Origin: Amphibalanus amphitrite
Taxonomy: Eukaryota > Arthropoda > Thecostraca > Balanomorpha > Balanidae
Reading direction: 5' to 3'
Assembly: GCF_019059575.1 (NCBI RefSeq)
Contig: NW_024882786.1
Coordinates: forward strand, 62,001-126,000
DNA length: 64,000 bases
Shown piece after piece: positions 32,701-44,893 of this stretch. The notes below the pieces were generated by a model. The model saw nothing but the letters and a program-made list of their open reading frames with translations. It was not told the origin of the DNA and made no database searches. Positions within the stretch are counted from its first letter, which is position 1. Each line of letters starts with the position of its first letter. The position numbers and the translations under genes were made by a program.

Positions 32701-35519
32701 GATCCATCGCGGCCCCTTGGAGTCCGTGCGTGGGGATTCGTGGAACTTATTTTTACCGAGTTTGTTTATTCTGAAAGGTGACGACGTCCTCTCAAATCGA
32801 GACGAGGGGCCTCGAGTAAAAAGTGGGTGGGCCAAAACACATGGTTGGCCCCCCCACCTCGAAAAGTGGGTGGGCACTTGCCCACCTGGCCCCCCCTGTT
32901 CCTACGCCTATGCACACAACTATACACTTTTTCACACCGAATAGCCTACTAAAGAGCTTACACCACGGTAACCAACATCAAAGAGTGCACAGTCGGAATG
33001 ATAGCTCACCTATAACGTCCACAAATACCCCGTCATTATCGACCGAGACACTAAAGGTCTGCGTATGGGCGCTTACGGGACGATGAGTACATTCCCATGT
33101 GTCATGTTGCAGCGTAGCAAGGCTGTGGTGCTTCCGGTTGTCGTCTGCTGTCCTGGGACGCTCGTCACTTCCTGCTGGGGTCTTGGTATGGGGGTGCAAG
33201 GCGCAATGTTCACCTCCGGTGCTGCTGCTGTACCCTATAGTTACTGAGCAAGGTAGCGCAATTTGGAGCAGCGATTGAGGGGGAGTGCACTGAACTCAGT
33301 TGAATACGAAAATTGATGCGAATGGGGACAGGTTGGTATCTTGGAAGCTTCAGGTAAGGGAAATATATTCAGGCACAGAGTTAAAAAGGTTACAAGGCAA
33401 CATAAAACAAACAACAACATTAAGTAGTGTAGTACACGAGCGAAAAAGGCCTAAGGATCGTTGCTGAATATTGCATCATAACAATATCATTGTTGTTGTA
33501 TCGCAACGGTATTTACAGGAGACACAAATGCCAGTAATGCAGGCTCCATGCATATTCAACGAATTTTCTCCTGCAACAGCCCGCAAAATGTGAGAAACAA
33601 TAAATAAGATACACTAATCGGCATTTTTGGAAGTGACTGATGTCATAGATCGCACATCATGAAACACTACTGTTTTGTTAAGCACATTCCATCTATCTAG
33701 CCGTTCGTATAGTTTAAGTTCCGAGGAAACCTGTCATTACAGCCATGAGGTAGTTTACAATGTTGGTTGTAGTTATGAGGTGGCGTGGCTCACTATTGAC
33801 AAGCAAAGGGTATATCACGCTACTTGGAACAAGGACGGCACACTTGTTTTCTGCCGCTAAGTAAGGTATAACCGTATAAACACGCTAAACTGCAACTATC
33901 GCCCCAAGAATGCCTCTCAGACGCAAGGCCCTCAGACGAGCCATAAGAGCTCATGAGCTCCAGGGAGCATTCAGAGCCTCACGATCTCAGCGTCACCATC
34001 GCCCCGCTGGACCCACCGGCGCCGTCCTGTCTGCGGCTGGGGCCGTTCCCACGCCGCGTTCTCTCGCACAACGGAGAAGTGTGAGCTGTCAACGCACGCA
34101 GAGTCATCACAGGCAGCCCTTATCGCAGCTCACGTCAGCGGCGCACTGAACATAGCCACCTGACGCAGAAACGTCACAGGAAGCGACAGCCGGCGCAGGC
34201 GACCAGTCATGGATTGTCAAGGAGCTTCCAAGGCGCAAGATCCGGCTGAGTGTCCCGCGGGATATTCAGGGTGGCGGTATGGGTGTGGGGGTGTGGGATG
34301 ATACGAGAGACGACCATATTCCGGAAGTGTGGATATCATTGGCATCATGTGCGGAGTGTCGGAATCTCCGGTTACGTAGAGGAAGAGCCTACACAATGAG
34401 CACTCGAGCTCGATGATATGTCATCCGATAGCGGTTGATAATGGGCGCTAGTTGAGTTTTATTTTTATTAGATGCCAACTCAGCGAGAACGCTCAGAACG
34501 AATGATGTCATTCAATTGGCCACTAAAATATGGGAATTGTCAAAAACTTCAAAAAGCTTCCACGCATTAGTGAATTTCAGACATCCTTTTCCATGACATC
34601 TTTGGACTGAGGCCAGCGTTTGTTTCCTTCTAACAAGAAAGACCAAGACAAATGTAAGGAAGGGGCATTTGACTCGGGCTACGGGCGTCACTTTCCCAAA
34701 CTTATTGCCATGGCTCTAATGGTTAATTTTAGGATGCCAGAGTAATGTTTACCATGCAGCGCCATACGGCTAATGTTAAACTTATGCAATCATTGGTAGG
34801 GCTCGGGGTAATATTGGGGCTCGGGCCCTACCAAGCCTATACTAAACGACACCCATGACTCGAGCACAAACTGAACATCAAAGTGAGAGAAAGGTAAGTG
34901 TACAGTTGTCTAGGGAAGCTTGATCCATCAAGAGATATAGGCACTATTCATTTGCTTTCACTTCATCCAAGAATTTTTTTCTGTCTGGGATGCTAATATC
35001 CCCTCACTACTGAACATAATGCAGCCGTGAACCATGCACACTGAAATATTGCTGTCTTTGACGTTACAGAGCGCAGCCTACTTAATTGTCGCCTATTGTC
35101 TGTGCACTGAAGCGCATTGAACGATGCGCCATTTGGAGCCTGGGCGTGTAAACCACACAAATGGCGCAGTTGGCCCATTTCGCGGCCTTAACAAGTCGTC
35201 GTTCTTTGACTGTTAAATGGATGGCCTCACGTGGCCTACGATCAATTCGCGACTGATGGCTGGAGCCATATGATACCGGCTTCACAATCACAACTCAATT
35301 TAGGTCAAACAAATCAAACGGCAGAATCCTCCGTCAAAATGACCCATAACGTGAAGGCTATCGATCATTCTATTTAAAAAAGTCATTTAAATTATCTCTC
35401 GCATTGTCAAGCTATGCATTTATCACAGTTTCACAGAAATTCTGGTTTTTATTTATTCATTTTTAAGACTGAACAGGAACATGCAGTCATTCGTGAAAAG
35501 GGGCACTACCACCTCCACC

Positions 35520-35890
35520 ACCATCACAACGTTGGTGTCCCGTTACCTCCCACCGTCACAGTCCCGCCGTCACCACTGTCGGCACTGTCCCACCGTCATC
35601 GTCCCACCGTCACTGCATCGTCCCCACCCCACTGTCAATGCATCGTCCCCACTGTCATCGTCACTCGTCCCATAATCATCGTCCCACCCCCAGTCATCGT
35701 CCTAACGTCCCACCGCGTCGCCACCGTGCCACCAGCACCGTCCCACCGTCACCGTCCCACCGTCCTACAGTCCCACCGTCACCGTCCCACCGCCCCCGTC
35801 CACCACCACAGCTCCACCGTCCCACCGCCACAGTCCCATCATCACCGTCACCGTCCCACCGTCACCGTCCCACCGGCGCCGCCACCACCA
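35520..35890. repeat. CCGTCACCGTCCCAC minisatellite
   Basis: A run of 15-18-bp units of the form CACCGTC(A)CCGTCCCAC covering about 370 bp. It keeps frames open on both strands (His/Arg/Pro/Thr on plus, Asp/Gly/Thr-rich on minus) but has no coding features. Confidence 0.88.
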
Positions 35891-36085
35891 CCGGCGTGGG
35901 TGTTCACTATTTGATGAGCACCTGACCGTCGACACGGTCGAGCAGCTTTTCGATCTCACCATGGCAACGCGGGCCGGTGCCACACAGTGGCAATGGCCCG
36001 CGGTATGGGCGGCATCGCCGGAGCCACAGCCCTATATACGGCCTTGGCCACAGCGGCTTCAAAGGGTGTGGGAGCGCCTCACGTA

Positions 36086-36215
36086 TGTACAGAGTCAATG
36101 TGTAGGATCGACTCACGTTCATTCAATGTGTAGGATCGAGTTCGACTCAAGTACCAAGTCAATGTGTGGGATCGACTCAAGTGCCGAGTCAATGTGTGGG
36201 ATCGACTCACGTGCC
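36086..36215. repeat. Short tandem repeat GTCAATGTGTRGGATCGACTC
   Basis: Three to four copies of a unit of about 30-36 bp whose core is TCAATGTGTGGGATCGACTC, with variable spacers containing AAGTGCCGAG or ACGTTCAT. Confidence 0.8.
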
Positions 36216-36559
36216 ATCGCGCTGAATCGATCCGATAGTGGAGGTCTTTTTTGAAATAATATTGTAAGCGGATGCTGGAAATGCCTGCTAAATCCCAACC
36301 CTAAATCCTAAACACGAAGGCATAATTGCCGAAGTTCAGCATAGCCATAACACAGCAGGACGAAATGTCATTCGCAAAAGCCGGGGGTGGTCAATATTTC
36401 GATCTACTGAATGGATAGACCTGACTGACCGTATAGTGGTCGTTATGGCTGATACTTTTTTGTCGCTCAGCTGTACAAATCAGGTGTGAGAGCGCCACAG
36501 CTATACGGTTTGAAGCAGCGTGGTATGTGCTGGTGCAATCTGGGTATTCAGCATCTGTA

Positions 36560-36720
36560 ACAGCCATCTGTGTGTCTGTGTGTTCGTCTGTCTGTCCCTC
36601 TACCCGGTTTCTGTGAGTCTGTTGTCCGTCTGTGAGTCTGCTGTCCGTCTGTGAGTTTGTTGTCCGTCTGTCTGTCGGTATAGACGGTATGTCTCTGACC
36701 CTGTCTGTGAGTCAATTGTC
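36560..36720. repeat. TCTGT/GTCTG-rich simple sequence
   Basis: A run of CTGTCTGTC and GTCCGTCTGTGAGTCTG repeats in which the 20-bp phrase TGTCCGTCTGTGAGT occurs three times. Confidence 0.75.
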
Positions 36721-36839
36721 TGAGCCACACCGTCTCTCCACACGCTGTCTGTGCCGGTTGGAGCCCCGCTAAGCCAGATGGACCATCAGCGTCCCGTCCG
36801 GTCTCTGCTGCACGCGATCTCCTCCCCTCCTCTGACCTG

Positions 36840-36985
36840 CTGCACCCTCCCCTCCTCTGACCGGCCACCCTCCCCTCCTCTGACCGGCCACCCTCCCTCC
36901 TCTGACCGGCCACCCTCCCCTCCTCTGACCGGCCACCCTCCCCTCCTCTGACCGGCCACCCTCCCCTCCTCTGACCCGCCACCCC
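36840..36985. repeat. 23-bp minisatellite CCTCCCCTCCTCTGACCGGCCA
   Basis: Six to seven nearly identical copies of a 23-bp unit (CCTCCCCTCCTCTGACCGGCCAC). High copy identity suggests recent expansion. The minus-strand open frame it creates (GGWPVRGGE periodicity) is not a gene. Confidence 0.9.
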
Positions 36986-37432
36986 CCCTCCCCATCATCC
37001 CACAGCCTCCCCACCCCACCCCACCCCAAAAGCTGACCGCAGACGGATCACTGCCCCCTCTCTGCCCGTCTCCATACACGGCATACGTAGACATACCTCA
37101 TACGCATTACGCATACCAACAGTATGACAATGTAACGACGAGCGACGAGCAGCACAATGACGGAAAAAACGTTGCTTCGGGACAGAATTAGTTCTTCGCA
37201 TGATAGCTTCAAGAATAATGCTAGTGTTTACTTATTGCGGCGATTGCGTAGTTCGTACTACGTGCGAGTTGTACAGGCAGTGGTAGGTATGCATATTTTA
37301 GAAATTTGATGTTTCCGGTGCAGCCATTATGCGAAAAAACACCTATTTCACTTATGTGTGACCGTGTTAGATTCCAAATAAATTCAGGATGGAGAGCGGC
37401 GTACCCTCTAACCTCTCCTCGTCCTTCTCCAG

Positions 37433-37436
<4 letters not shown>

Positions 37437-37515
<79 letters not shown>
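37437..37515. repeat. (CT)n microsatellite
   Basis: About 39 uninterrupted CT dinucleotides. Pure tracts of this length are mutable, so the true allele length may differ from the assembled one. Confidence 0.97.
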
Positions 37516-37519
<4 letters not shown>

Positions 37520-40500
37520 CTCCATCCGGTGACCCTCTGGCCCCGTTCCGTCGGCGTCCTCTCTCCGTCGCGCGATCACACCACCCTGCTCTGCCCCCTC
37601 GGCGTTCCGCCACGGCACCCGTATCGACTTTTTGCGCCAATTCCAATCCAGTAACGATTATTTGTGCGCGGTTTAATAAGTCGACGCACAACGAATGATC
37701 AATGGCGTTTGTGCTGGCGCGTTTTTGCGGCGCCGGCGGCGGCGGTGTATTTGAACACCACGTGACTGTGCACGAGGGAGCGGGGGAGGGTGCCAGAAGG
37801 GATACACACAGCTGGACAGGGTCGGCGTTTACCCCCCCCCCCCCCCGGAGAGAGGGGCGGGGGCGGGACAGGTGAGAGAGACAGGGGTGGGGGCAGGTGC
37901 GAATTCACAGCACATTGGCGCGTGCCCTTATTGCCGGTAGTCGTGCTGGGCTGTATCATTGGGGTGGGCCTAAGGCACGGGGCTAGAAGGGCACGAACGA
38001 TCACCACTGGCAAGCCATAGTGCATCGAGTCGGTTGCAGCTGAATGCCAACTCCATAATTAATTCACGAAAAGCAACAGCTGTGTTGAGCGGCGACCGAT
38101 TACGAAAGAAAAGGGCTCACTGACGGTGCATTCAGGCTGTGAATTAGTAACATCCGGCACCTCTGAGCTCGAATGGCGCGACCTCTTGATCGATTTTCAC
38201 GGGTGACCGGCTCAGCTCGCACGCACAGTGCGTGCACGAGTCGAGAGCGCGTGTCGTACACGAATGTAATGCACGCACATAAGTCGTACATAAGTTATGT
38301 ATGGCAGACTTCCGTCCCGTCTTTGCAGTGACAGAGGACTGTACCAGTTACCAGGTGTCGGGAGTCACGCATGCGACCCACACAGGGCTGGTTTATGGTT
38401 CCAAGGGGAGCCATAAATAGGAGGAATATTTTAACATTTAACGTTACATCAAAGACGACGTTCATGAATGGAGATTACATTATATTTGTAGATTTATAGG
38501 CGCAGTAGGAAGGTATATCATTAGTCATTCAGCCCGACGATCCGCGGACGAAATTGCGGGTCCAAATTAAATGCCGAGTTGCTAGATTCTCGCGTTTTGT
38601 TGGCATGCAGGACTGTTGCACGATGCGATGCGCTTCCGAATCAATCGAAGGAATTCACAAACATCGCAGAAGATAGAGTTCGATGCTTGCAGATTCAACA
38701 TTATTTTGATTCACGTTGTCGTCGGCACATATCAAAAAAGCATTCCCTTTGAAACGGTACCAGCTCCATGGAATAGTTCTAAGCGTGATGGCTAAAAATA
38801 TGGCGCTGTAACAGCAAAAGGGTCATATATTCAGCCCATAGTTACGTGCAGAGGGCGCATACAAGCTTCAATTTCTGAGAAACCTAGAGCGGTATGTTTC
38901 GAGGCATCAGTAAACGGCTCGAACCGACCATCTTTAGAATAAATCCATCCTTCTCACCCTATACCCAGTTTAGCGCTGTTACTAAAGCCCAAACAGGACG
39001 AACTAAGGCACTACGATGCCCAAATGTACCGTAACAGACCTTCAAAGACAGCGATAGAGTCCTATACACGAGCGTTGCCGGCTATGGTGCTTGTGCTGAA
39101 CACACATACCAACCATGGATTTCTATCGCACGGCAGCGCAGTACGTCCCATAAATGCCGCCCATTTCGGAGTCCGCGCTGGCGAAAATGCCCCTACACCC
39201 GCGCTTGGAATGCTCATGTAAATTTTTGACAGCGCTTGAATACTTAATGTCAATGGGGTCAACAGTAATAATGTAGGTCTTAAACAAAAACAGTTATAAT
39301 ATCGGCAAAATTGTTGCCAAGTAAAGGAAAATGGCAGGCTACGTGTCGGCAGAATATGCTGAGACACAACGGTACCGTGGGAAAGTGTGTATACCGTATA
39401 AAGATAGCGTCGCATACCGGAAACTACACAAACGATCGTTACGCATTTCTCAGGGTTTCCTCCTCAGCACCGTGAAGTAAAAATAATCAACCCATTCATT
39501 TACTACACTGACACATGTTCTCTATGTTTTTACACCACCTCATGTATGTACTAACACCGGATGCAGGTCACCGATCAGGAAAGAAACACATCGAAACCTC
39601 GCCCACTCACCGCCTCAGCGCTCAGCACGGCGTATAACCACGGTATCAGAAATCTGAGGGCAGCATACCGCTATGCATCATACATCCATGCATGCAACGC
39701 GAGTCGTTTCCTCTTTACGTCATCGGCGACCCAGGGCTGGCTCGATAGCTTCGGTCGTGCCGCATTCCGAACTCTGATTGTTCGAACAACGTGACGGTGA
39801 CGGCGTCACGGTAAGAAAGTAGCGTCTGATTCAATGGTAGCGACCTGAGTACGCGGGGCGTGACGCGAGTTGACCCGTAACGTAACGTTACTCGTGTTCG
39901 GCGTGTCAAACGGGGGTGATAAGGTGGATGTGGCTACAAAATGTTGCAGAAAACAATGCAAACTGGAAATTGGCGCGTGTGCTAGATTAGTGCAGAGATG
40001 ATCTGACTAGAGTTGTCATGTCATTGTCATGTTCCATTTCAAGGGAAGGTTTCATCAGTTACGCGGAGAGATATGAAGGTTGTGAATGTAGGAGCCATGA
40101 CACTTAGCACGCTGGATGGGAATGGCGACTTGTATCGAATGGGCATATCATATCTGTCGCAAGCTCGTCAAATAATCAGCTAGCATCAAACTAGTGAACA
40201 ATTTCATTCTGAGACAATTTCGATAATGAGCATATTATATAGTCACCGTGCATATTATATGTTCTGACTAGCACAGTCAGCATCTGAAAGCTTCAGAAAT
40301 CAGAACTCATGTGAAAACTATTCAGGCAGCAGCTGATAAAAAAAATATTCCAGACAATACCTAACCTACGTGTCGCCGGTTTAAATATTCGCAGAACAAG
40401 AAGTCAGGGAGTTGAGCACTTTCCCAAAAGAGTGCAGTTATAATCTTACTGTTAGTCCTACAGTTACTAGTTAGTGCCGTAAAAATATCAGAGCGATGGC

Positions 40501-41995
40501 AAAAATTAATTCCACAGCTCACACTTTGGATAAAATGTGGAAAGAATTAAGAAATTTGCAATTCCGTCCATCAGCCCACTATTAGACAGCACTTACGTGC
40601 CCGTACAATGTAAGCAGCCAATGACCTCTAACCGTTTGACTGCGTTTCATTTCCACCACCACCTTCTAAAAAATCGAAACGACTGTTCTCAGTCTGAGAG
40701 CAATCACCCTAAAAACTCTGTTCCTGGGCGCCCCAGAGATCTCAGCGACTCTGCCAATGGGTTCGGGGTCGTTTTGTGGCTATGGGAGGCGGCACCGTAC
40801 CCTCTTAACACCTGATATATGACCGCTCTATCGCCTGAAGGCAGTCGCCCCTGGCCCATTCAGACAAAGGCTCCAGAATAGACCGGGCACTAGCGCTGCC
40901 CAAATAGGCCACTGGCTTACTTTTGTGGTCGGTTTCGAAGTGCAGAAATGGAAACTTGCAATACAGATAACAAAGCTCAATGGGCGAGAATAAAAAATGC
41001 GGTATATGTTTGTAAAGGGTTGACATAAAAACACATAACACGCAATGTACAATAATGAGCTTGCATACACAGGCCTGTTTGGCGTAAGAACCACACCGTG
41101 CTAACAATAGCGGCAACTAATGGAATAAAGCCATCCATAGCTAAGCGTCGACTGGAAGCATATGATTTAGACCGTTAGCGGAGGTGATAATGCTGATGGA
41201 TAATGTTGATAATTGGGCTTACGGGTGGAGTTCGGAGCAGTTACTGCCAAATGGCTCCAGTTAGGGTAATTGCGTGGGCAATTGACTGGATTGACACCGA
41301 GAGGACATGGTGGTTAGGGCGATAGAGCGGATAGAGTTTTGGCACGGGAAAAGCGGCGACATAATATTTTTAGCTTGGTGTGATTTTGATAAAGCCATGA
41401 TGATAATACAGTTACAAAATATATTTGAGCATTTCAAGCAATGTTGTAAGCAAGCGGTTTTGTGGACGATTGGTCGGTAAATAGCAGTGATGTCGCCTAC
41501 CGAGGAAATGAAAAGACGAGGCTCTGAAGACATGCAGCCAATCTACAGCCTTTCGATGCATCATTAATTACTTTCAAACACACGCTTATTTGGTGGGCTA
41601 ATCAAACTTCAAATTCAAATGTTTATGGTTATATATCACTTAAAATCACTGCGTCGAAGGACTACAGCTTTCATCAGGCAACACTGGGAATGAATTGTGT
41701 ACTTCACATCACACAGTCCACAGGTAGTGAAGGCAGACCATCCGTGAAAAGCGCCACAGATGGCAGCACCTGTCAGCTACCTGAACCTGGGACTTCGGTG
41801 ACTACATAAGCGACGACGCATCTTTGCTGAAAAAGCAGCCTAAGTTTTATGTCTTGAATAATAAAATTTCCATTCTCATGCCATGGCAAAGGCCACAAAA
41901 TAGTGGTCGAATCAAGGAAACCCCACAAACAGCTCTGCACCACTTCACCATTGAGCAACTTTGGACCGACGTACAAACGTCCTAAAAATCAATTC

Positions 41996-42596
41996 TCACA
42001 ACAGCGGGAGTTCGCTCAGCGCTTCCACTACGCCCGTCACATCACTGGTCACCGTCCTCTCCGGCTCCGTCTTCAGCACAGTCGGCTTCAGGTCCTGATG
42101 GATGACCATCAGCTGGTAGGGCTCTGGACAGTCGGGTGCCGCTTCATGGGACGCGCTGGGGCCCTCAGGGACCTCACTGGGGCTCTCGGGGACCTCACTG
42201 GGGCACTCAGGGACTTCTCTTAGGCTCTCAGGTACCTCATGGGACGCCTCACTTCCAGCAACACCCAGCCCCGTTGTTTCACAGTAATGGTCCGCGGAGT
42301 CCCGGTCTGATCGCTGGGACCGGTCTAAATCAATATCTATACAACCCCGGGGCTTCGCTTCTACACAGGAGTCTCCCGTCCTCCCCTCGTCCTCCACACA
42401 GGCAGCACCGCCGGCATCGGCACCCTCGTCTCCCCCCGGCGCAGAGTCGCGTCGTTTGGCTGACCTGTGCCGGCTCCACACCAGCCGTCCCCGAGCTGCG
42501 TCCTGCGCGATCTGAGCGCGCGCCTCCTGCACCACCTGCTCTGGGTGCGCCGATTTACGGAACACCATGCAGTGTAGGTGTTCAGTCTTCTCGTAC
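41996..42596 (-). CDS. SAMTOR exon 4: end of fold and long acidic tail
   Basis: The exon is 601 bp after CTCTCCGCAG, ending at TGA (41998-41996). It finishes the fold with YEKTEHLHCMVFRK, then runs into a low-complexity tail rich in Glu, Asp, Ser, Arg and Ala. This includes four tandem copies of an EVPE(S/C/G)-(L/P) motif (residues 387-414). Tail sequence is not conserved with vertebrates. I did not find a convincing AATAAA on the minus strand downstream. Confidence 0.92.
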
Positions 42597-44344
42597 CTGC
42601 GGAGAGAAAGGGGAAGATCGGCGTTAAATAGTAGCACCATGTAATAAGTTACAGCATACCTACGTTGTTCATTTAAAATATTTCCCACATGTGTTACAAA
42701 TGCATCAATGAAGAGAGATGAAGAGTAAGAAGTTGGCATTTGTTGGTTTGCAAGCATATAAAGATATGACAATCGAAAATCAGCTATTATCCGAACCATA
42801 TGGTTTGCCGTCAAGCTTATGTTTCACAAGCATCCAATCTACATCGTTTTCTCCCAGCTCCCCGACCCCTCCCATCAGGCGTCACTGCCCGTCTCCCGCC
42901 ACTCACCTGACCCTGACGAGGCCCAGAGTGGCCAGTGCCAGTCTCCACGCTCGGTAGAGGGGCCCGTTGGCGGTGCGGTGAGCAGAGTCCGGACTGGCCA
43001 CCAGCAGCGCCCCCTCGGTACGGAGCAGCTGTGCCGCGCGCCGACAGCACTCGTAGCGCAGCCGAGGTGTCGGCAGGTACTCGAGCAGCAGACAGAAGAT
43101 GACGGCGTGCCACGCGCCGGTGGCCAGACTGAGGAGTCGGCCCGAGGCGCGATCCACCTCCGTCCGGTCGGTGAGTGGCACAGAGAGCAGGTCTCCGCGC
43201 AGTACGGTCGGCGCCGCGGGACACAGGTCGAGGGCGGTCACCCGGAGTCGTGGCAGGCCGCAGAACGGTCCGTAACAGCTGCCCACATCCAGCGTGTCGA
43301 ATGCGGCCGATGAAGTGAGCTCAGAGGCGCTGTGGGAGAGATGGGGGGAGGTCGGGATGCAGTCAGGGGATGTTGATAGTGAGTGGGATGGGCAGACAAA
43401 TATGTTCTCTGGAGTTGTGCACGAGCATGAGTCCAGGCCGGCCCAAAATGAGAATCGACGTGATTACCTCACGCAGTCAACTTCAAGGTATTATTGACGA
43501 GTTTCCCAATTAACTCGTCAAAAGAGAAGTTAAACATAAAACGACAGCACGTCTATGCATTACACAATACACATGCAGCAAAATGTTGAATTGAAATACT
43601 GCATGCCTATGACCAGCTCCACCGCAAGTGACACCGGCATTATAATCACCGACCGTCCACCGACCTGGGCCACTGGTGCGGCGTCAGCCTGTGCCGGGCG
43701 GCCAGTCGGTCGTCGTAGGCCCGCGCCCTCGCCAACTCCGTCTCCGAGTGGTAGCTGAGGAGCGCCTCGTGCAGCCACGAGATGCGCGAGAGCTCCGGCG
43801 CGCCGCCGTGCCGCCTGTCCCACACGTCTCTGGCCAGCCGGTGCATGGACGTCGCGTACTCGGAGAGGACCGCATCGTTCGAGGGCGATACGTGAGCACG
43901 CCACACCTCCTCCGCGGTGCTGCCATCTGTGAAAGATAATGGAATTGGAAAGCTTGACTTTGAGTACCTAGACACTGTACATTTGTAGTGATACCTTGAA
44001 TCTGAAGGCATTGGAATAGGAAAAAGGATGTTGAGATGCCTGGACTTGGGAAGAAAAATAGAAGTAAAAAAGGGGATAGAAAATGGCAGAAATTGAAATG
44101 GTAGAGAAAGCTGAAGGAGAAGGGAGCAGCAGAATCAGAATTCAGTGGGAGAGAGACAGGAAGCTTGGAAATGATTTACTTGAACCATGCATTAAACTAT
44201 TGATTTGTATGACAATCATTCCAGAATTGGACAACTGACCTCACCTTGGCATTTCGCACGGAGCTCTGCATGCACCCTTTTGATAACCCCAGCACATTCA
44301 GCTTGACATGAATCAGTTTTTGAATATGAATTTGAGTCGCTCAT
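41996..44344 (-). CDS. SAMTOR/BMT2 homologue, complete, four exons
   Basis: SAMTOR (BMT2, C7orf60) is a class I Rossmann-fold protein that binds S-adenosylmethionine and, through GATOR1-KICSTOR, tunes mTORC1. The coding exons are 44245-44344, 43650-43926, 42907-43329 and 41996-42596: 1,401 bp, 466 residues. All phases agree (leaving 1, 2 and 2 bases). Exon 1 gives AGVIKRVHAELRAKCQ, which aligns with the family's N-terminal helix. Residues 139-148 (LDVGSCYGPF) form the SAM-binding motif I and 157-163 (TALDLCP) its acidic motif II. Residues 199-211 (HAVIFCLLLEYLP) and 238-242 (PDSAH) match family signatures, and HLHCMVFRK closes the fold. The human protein is about 405 residues; the extra length is in the tail after residue 282. 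Nearest candidate promoter motifs are the CRE pair at 44873-44893. Confidence 0.95.
42155..42238 (-). repeat. Coding tandem repeat in SAMTOR tail
   Basis: Four imperfect copies of a roughly 21-24-bp unit (plus strand GGGACCTCACTGGGGCTCTC) encode EVPESLR, EVPECPS, EVPESPS and EVPEGPS. Unit lengths are multiples of three, so copy-number change would not break the frame. Confidence 0.85.
42907..43329 (-). CDS. SAMTOR exon 3: SAM-binding core
   Basis: The exon is 423 bp from TCCCACAG to GTGAGT. It contains motif I (LDVGSCYGPF), motif II (TALDLCPA), a hydrophobic strand AVIFCLLLEYLP and PDSAH. Compared with vertebrates, the motif I Phe-Asn is replaced by Tyr-Gly. The glycine and the aspartate expected to contact SAM are kept. 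Confidence 0.95.
43650..43926 (-). CDS. SAMTOR exon 2
   Basis: The exon is 277 bp after CTTTCACAG. It encodes DGSTAEEVWRAHV, then LSEYATSMHRLARDVWDRR and HQWPRSVD, in the order of the family's helical N-terminal domain. The donor is placed at CG|GTGATT (43650), which leaves two bases and keeps RSVD. An alternative donor a few codons earlier (CCCAG|GTCGGT) is also phase-compatible and would drop that segment, so the exact end is uncertain. Confidence 0.88.
44245..44344 (-). CDS. SAMTOR exon 1
   Basis: The ATG at 44344 is in the context ATAAATGAG. The exon is 33 codons plus one base to a GTGAGG donor. It encodes a polar, Ser-rich start (MSDSNSYSKTDSCQ), then the conserved helix AGVIKRVHAEL. 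It is too short and AT-rich to stand out as an open frame; I found it by extending the family alignment upstream and checking phase (G+AT gives Asp). Confidence 0.9.
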
Positions 44345-44872
44345 TTATCTTAAAAGTAACTTGCAGCTCTGACTAAATTGAAATGTAGATTATATACGGA
44401 CTTATTATGGACTTATTATCACACGCACAAATGTTTTGCCATTGTACACTCGCTTTTGGAGCAGTAACAAGTACTTCATTACTGCATCTTACTTTTGTAG
44501 TTTTAGCTTTTGATTCGCCATAGTAATTTGCAATTAATTTTATTGCTGTTGAATATTATTTATTACTAATAAAAACAATGGAATGAGGTAAAAAAGCGTC
44601 AGATGAATTTTCCCTTAGTTCTTGAAACACTTGAAAATAACACAAAACGATGGTGCTGCGACGTAACTGGCTCTGTTCTACTTTGTCGAAATAACGCTGA
44701 CATTGAACAACATACTCCCTAACTTGAGGGGCCTTGTGCACGGCGCGCAGTAGTTTGCTTAGCATTCTGAACACAAATAATGCTTCCGCATCAATTCCGT
44801 TTACACCCGAAGTAGCGCCCTGTCCAAGGCCCTATATACCAGGTAGGGTCGTCCGGCGATTCTACCTTTTCG

Positions 44873-44893
44873 TGACGTCAGCTCGTGACGTCA
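44873..44893. promoter_or_regulatory. Two palindromic CRE motifs upstream of SAMTOR
   Basis: Perfect TGACGTCA octamers at 44873-44880 and 44886-44893, spaced 13 bp, lie about 530 bp upstream of the SAMTOR start codon. They are consensus CREB/ATF sites. TGACGTCA also occurs elsewhere in the window, so a regulatory role is inference. Confidence 0.45.

Larger units (their letters stand above)
28863..32912. mobile_element. hAT-like non-autonomous element, 4.05 kb, filled with minisatellites
   Basis: The left end is CACGGGCGTAGGAAC and the inverse complement of the right end is CATAGGCGTAGGAAC (13 of 15). Both are flanked by the 8-bp direct repeat CACACAAC (28855-28862 and 32913-32920). An 8-bp duplication with CA...GTAGG-type ends is characteristic of the hAT superfamily. 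Inside the ends lie GTGGGTGGGC motifs in inverse orientation. The interior carries a nested TA-flanked element (29265-30544) and two minisatellites (30560-31530, 31630-32700). No hAT transposase is visible. Confidence 0.78.
32913..41995. other. Intergenic region between NELL and SAMTOR genes
   Basis: Nine kilobases without a supported exon. It contains several simple-sequence tracts annotated separately (35.5-37.5 kb), a GC-rich stretch at 33.9-34.2 kb, a 14-base C run near 37831 with adjoining purine-rich DNA, and otherwise AT-rich unique-looking sequence. Long frames at 35.4, 36.6 and 37.3 kb are repeat artefacts. Confidence 0.6.

Noticed and set aside
33010-33060. A tiny minus-strand exon-like segment (CGCAG...ATAG|GTGAGC) reading TFSVSVDNDGVFVDVI
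   Set aside because: It has splice-like edges, but there are no neighbouring exons or recognisable family; 49 bp is too little to support a call.
35414-35914. A 166-codon plus-strand open frame rich in His/Arg/Pro/Thr
   Set aside because: It is the translation of the CCGTCACCGTCCCAC minisatellite, with equivalent open frames on the other strand.
36548-37094. Overlapping minus-strand frames with GGWPVRGGE periodicity
   Set aside because: They read a 23-bp tandem repeat in three frames; no start context, introns or family match.
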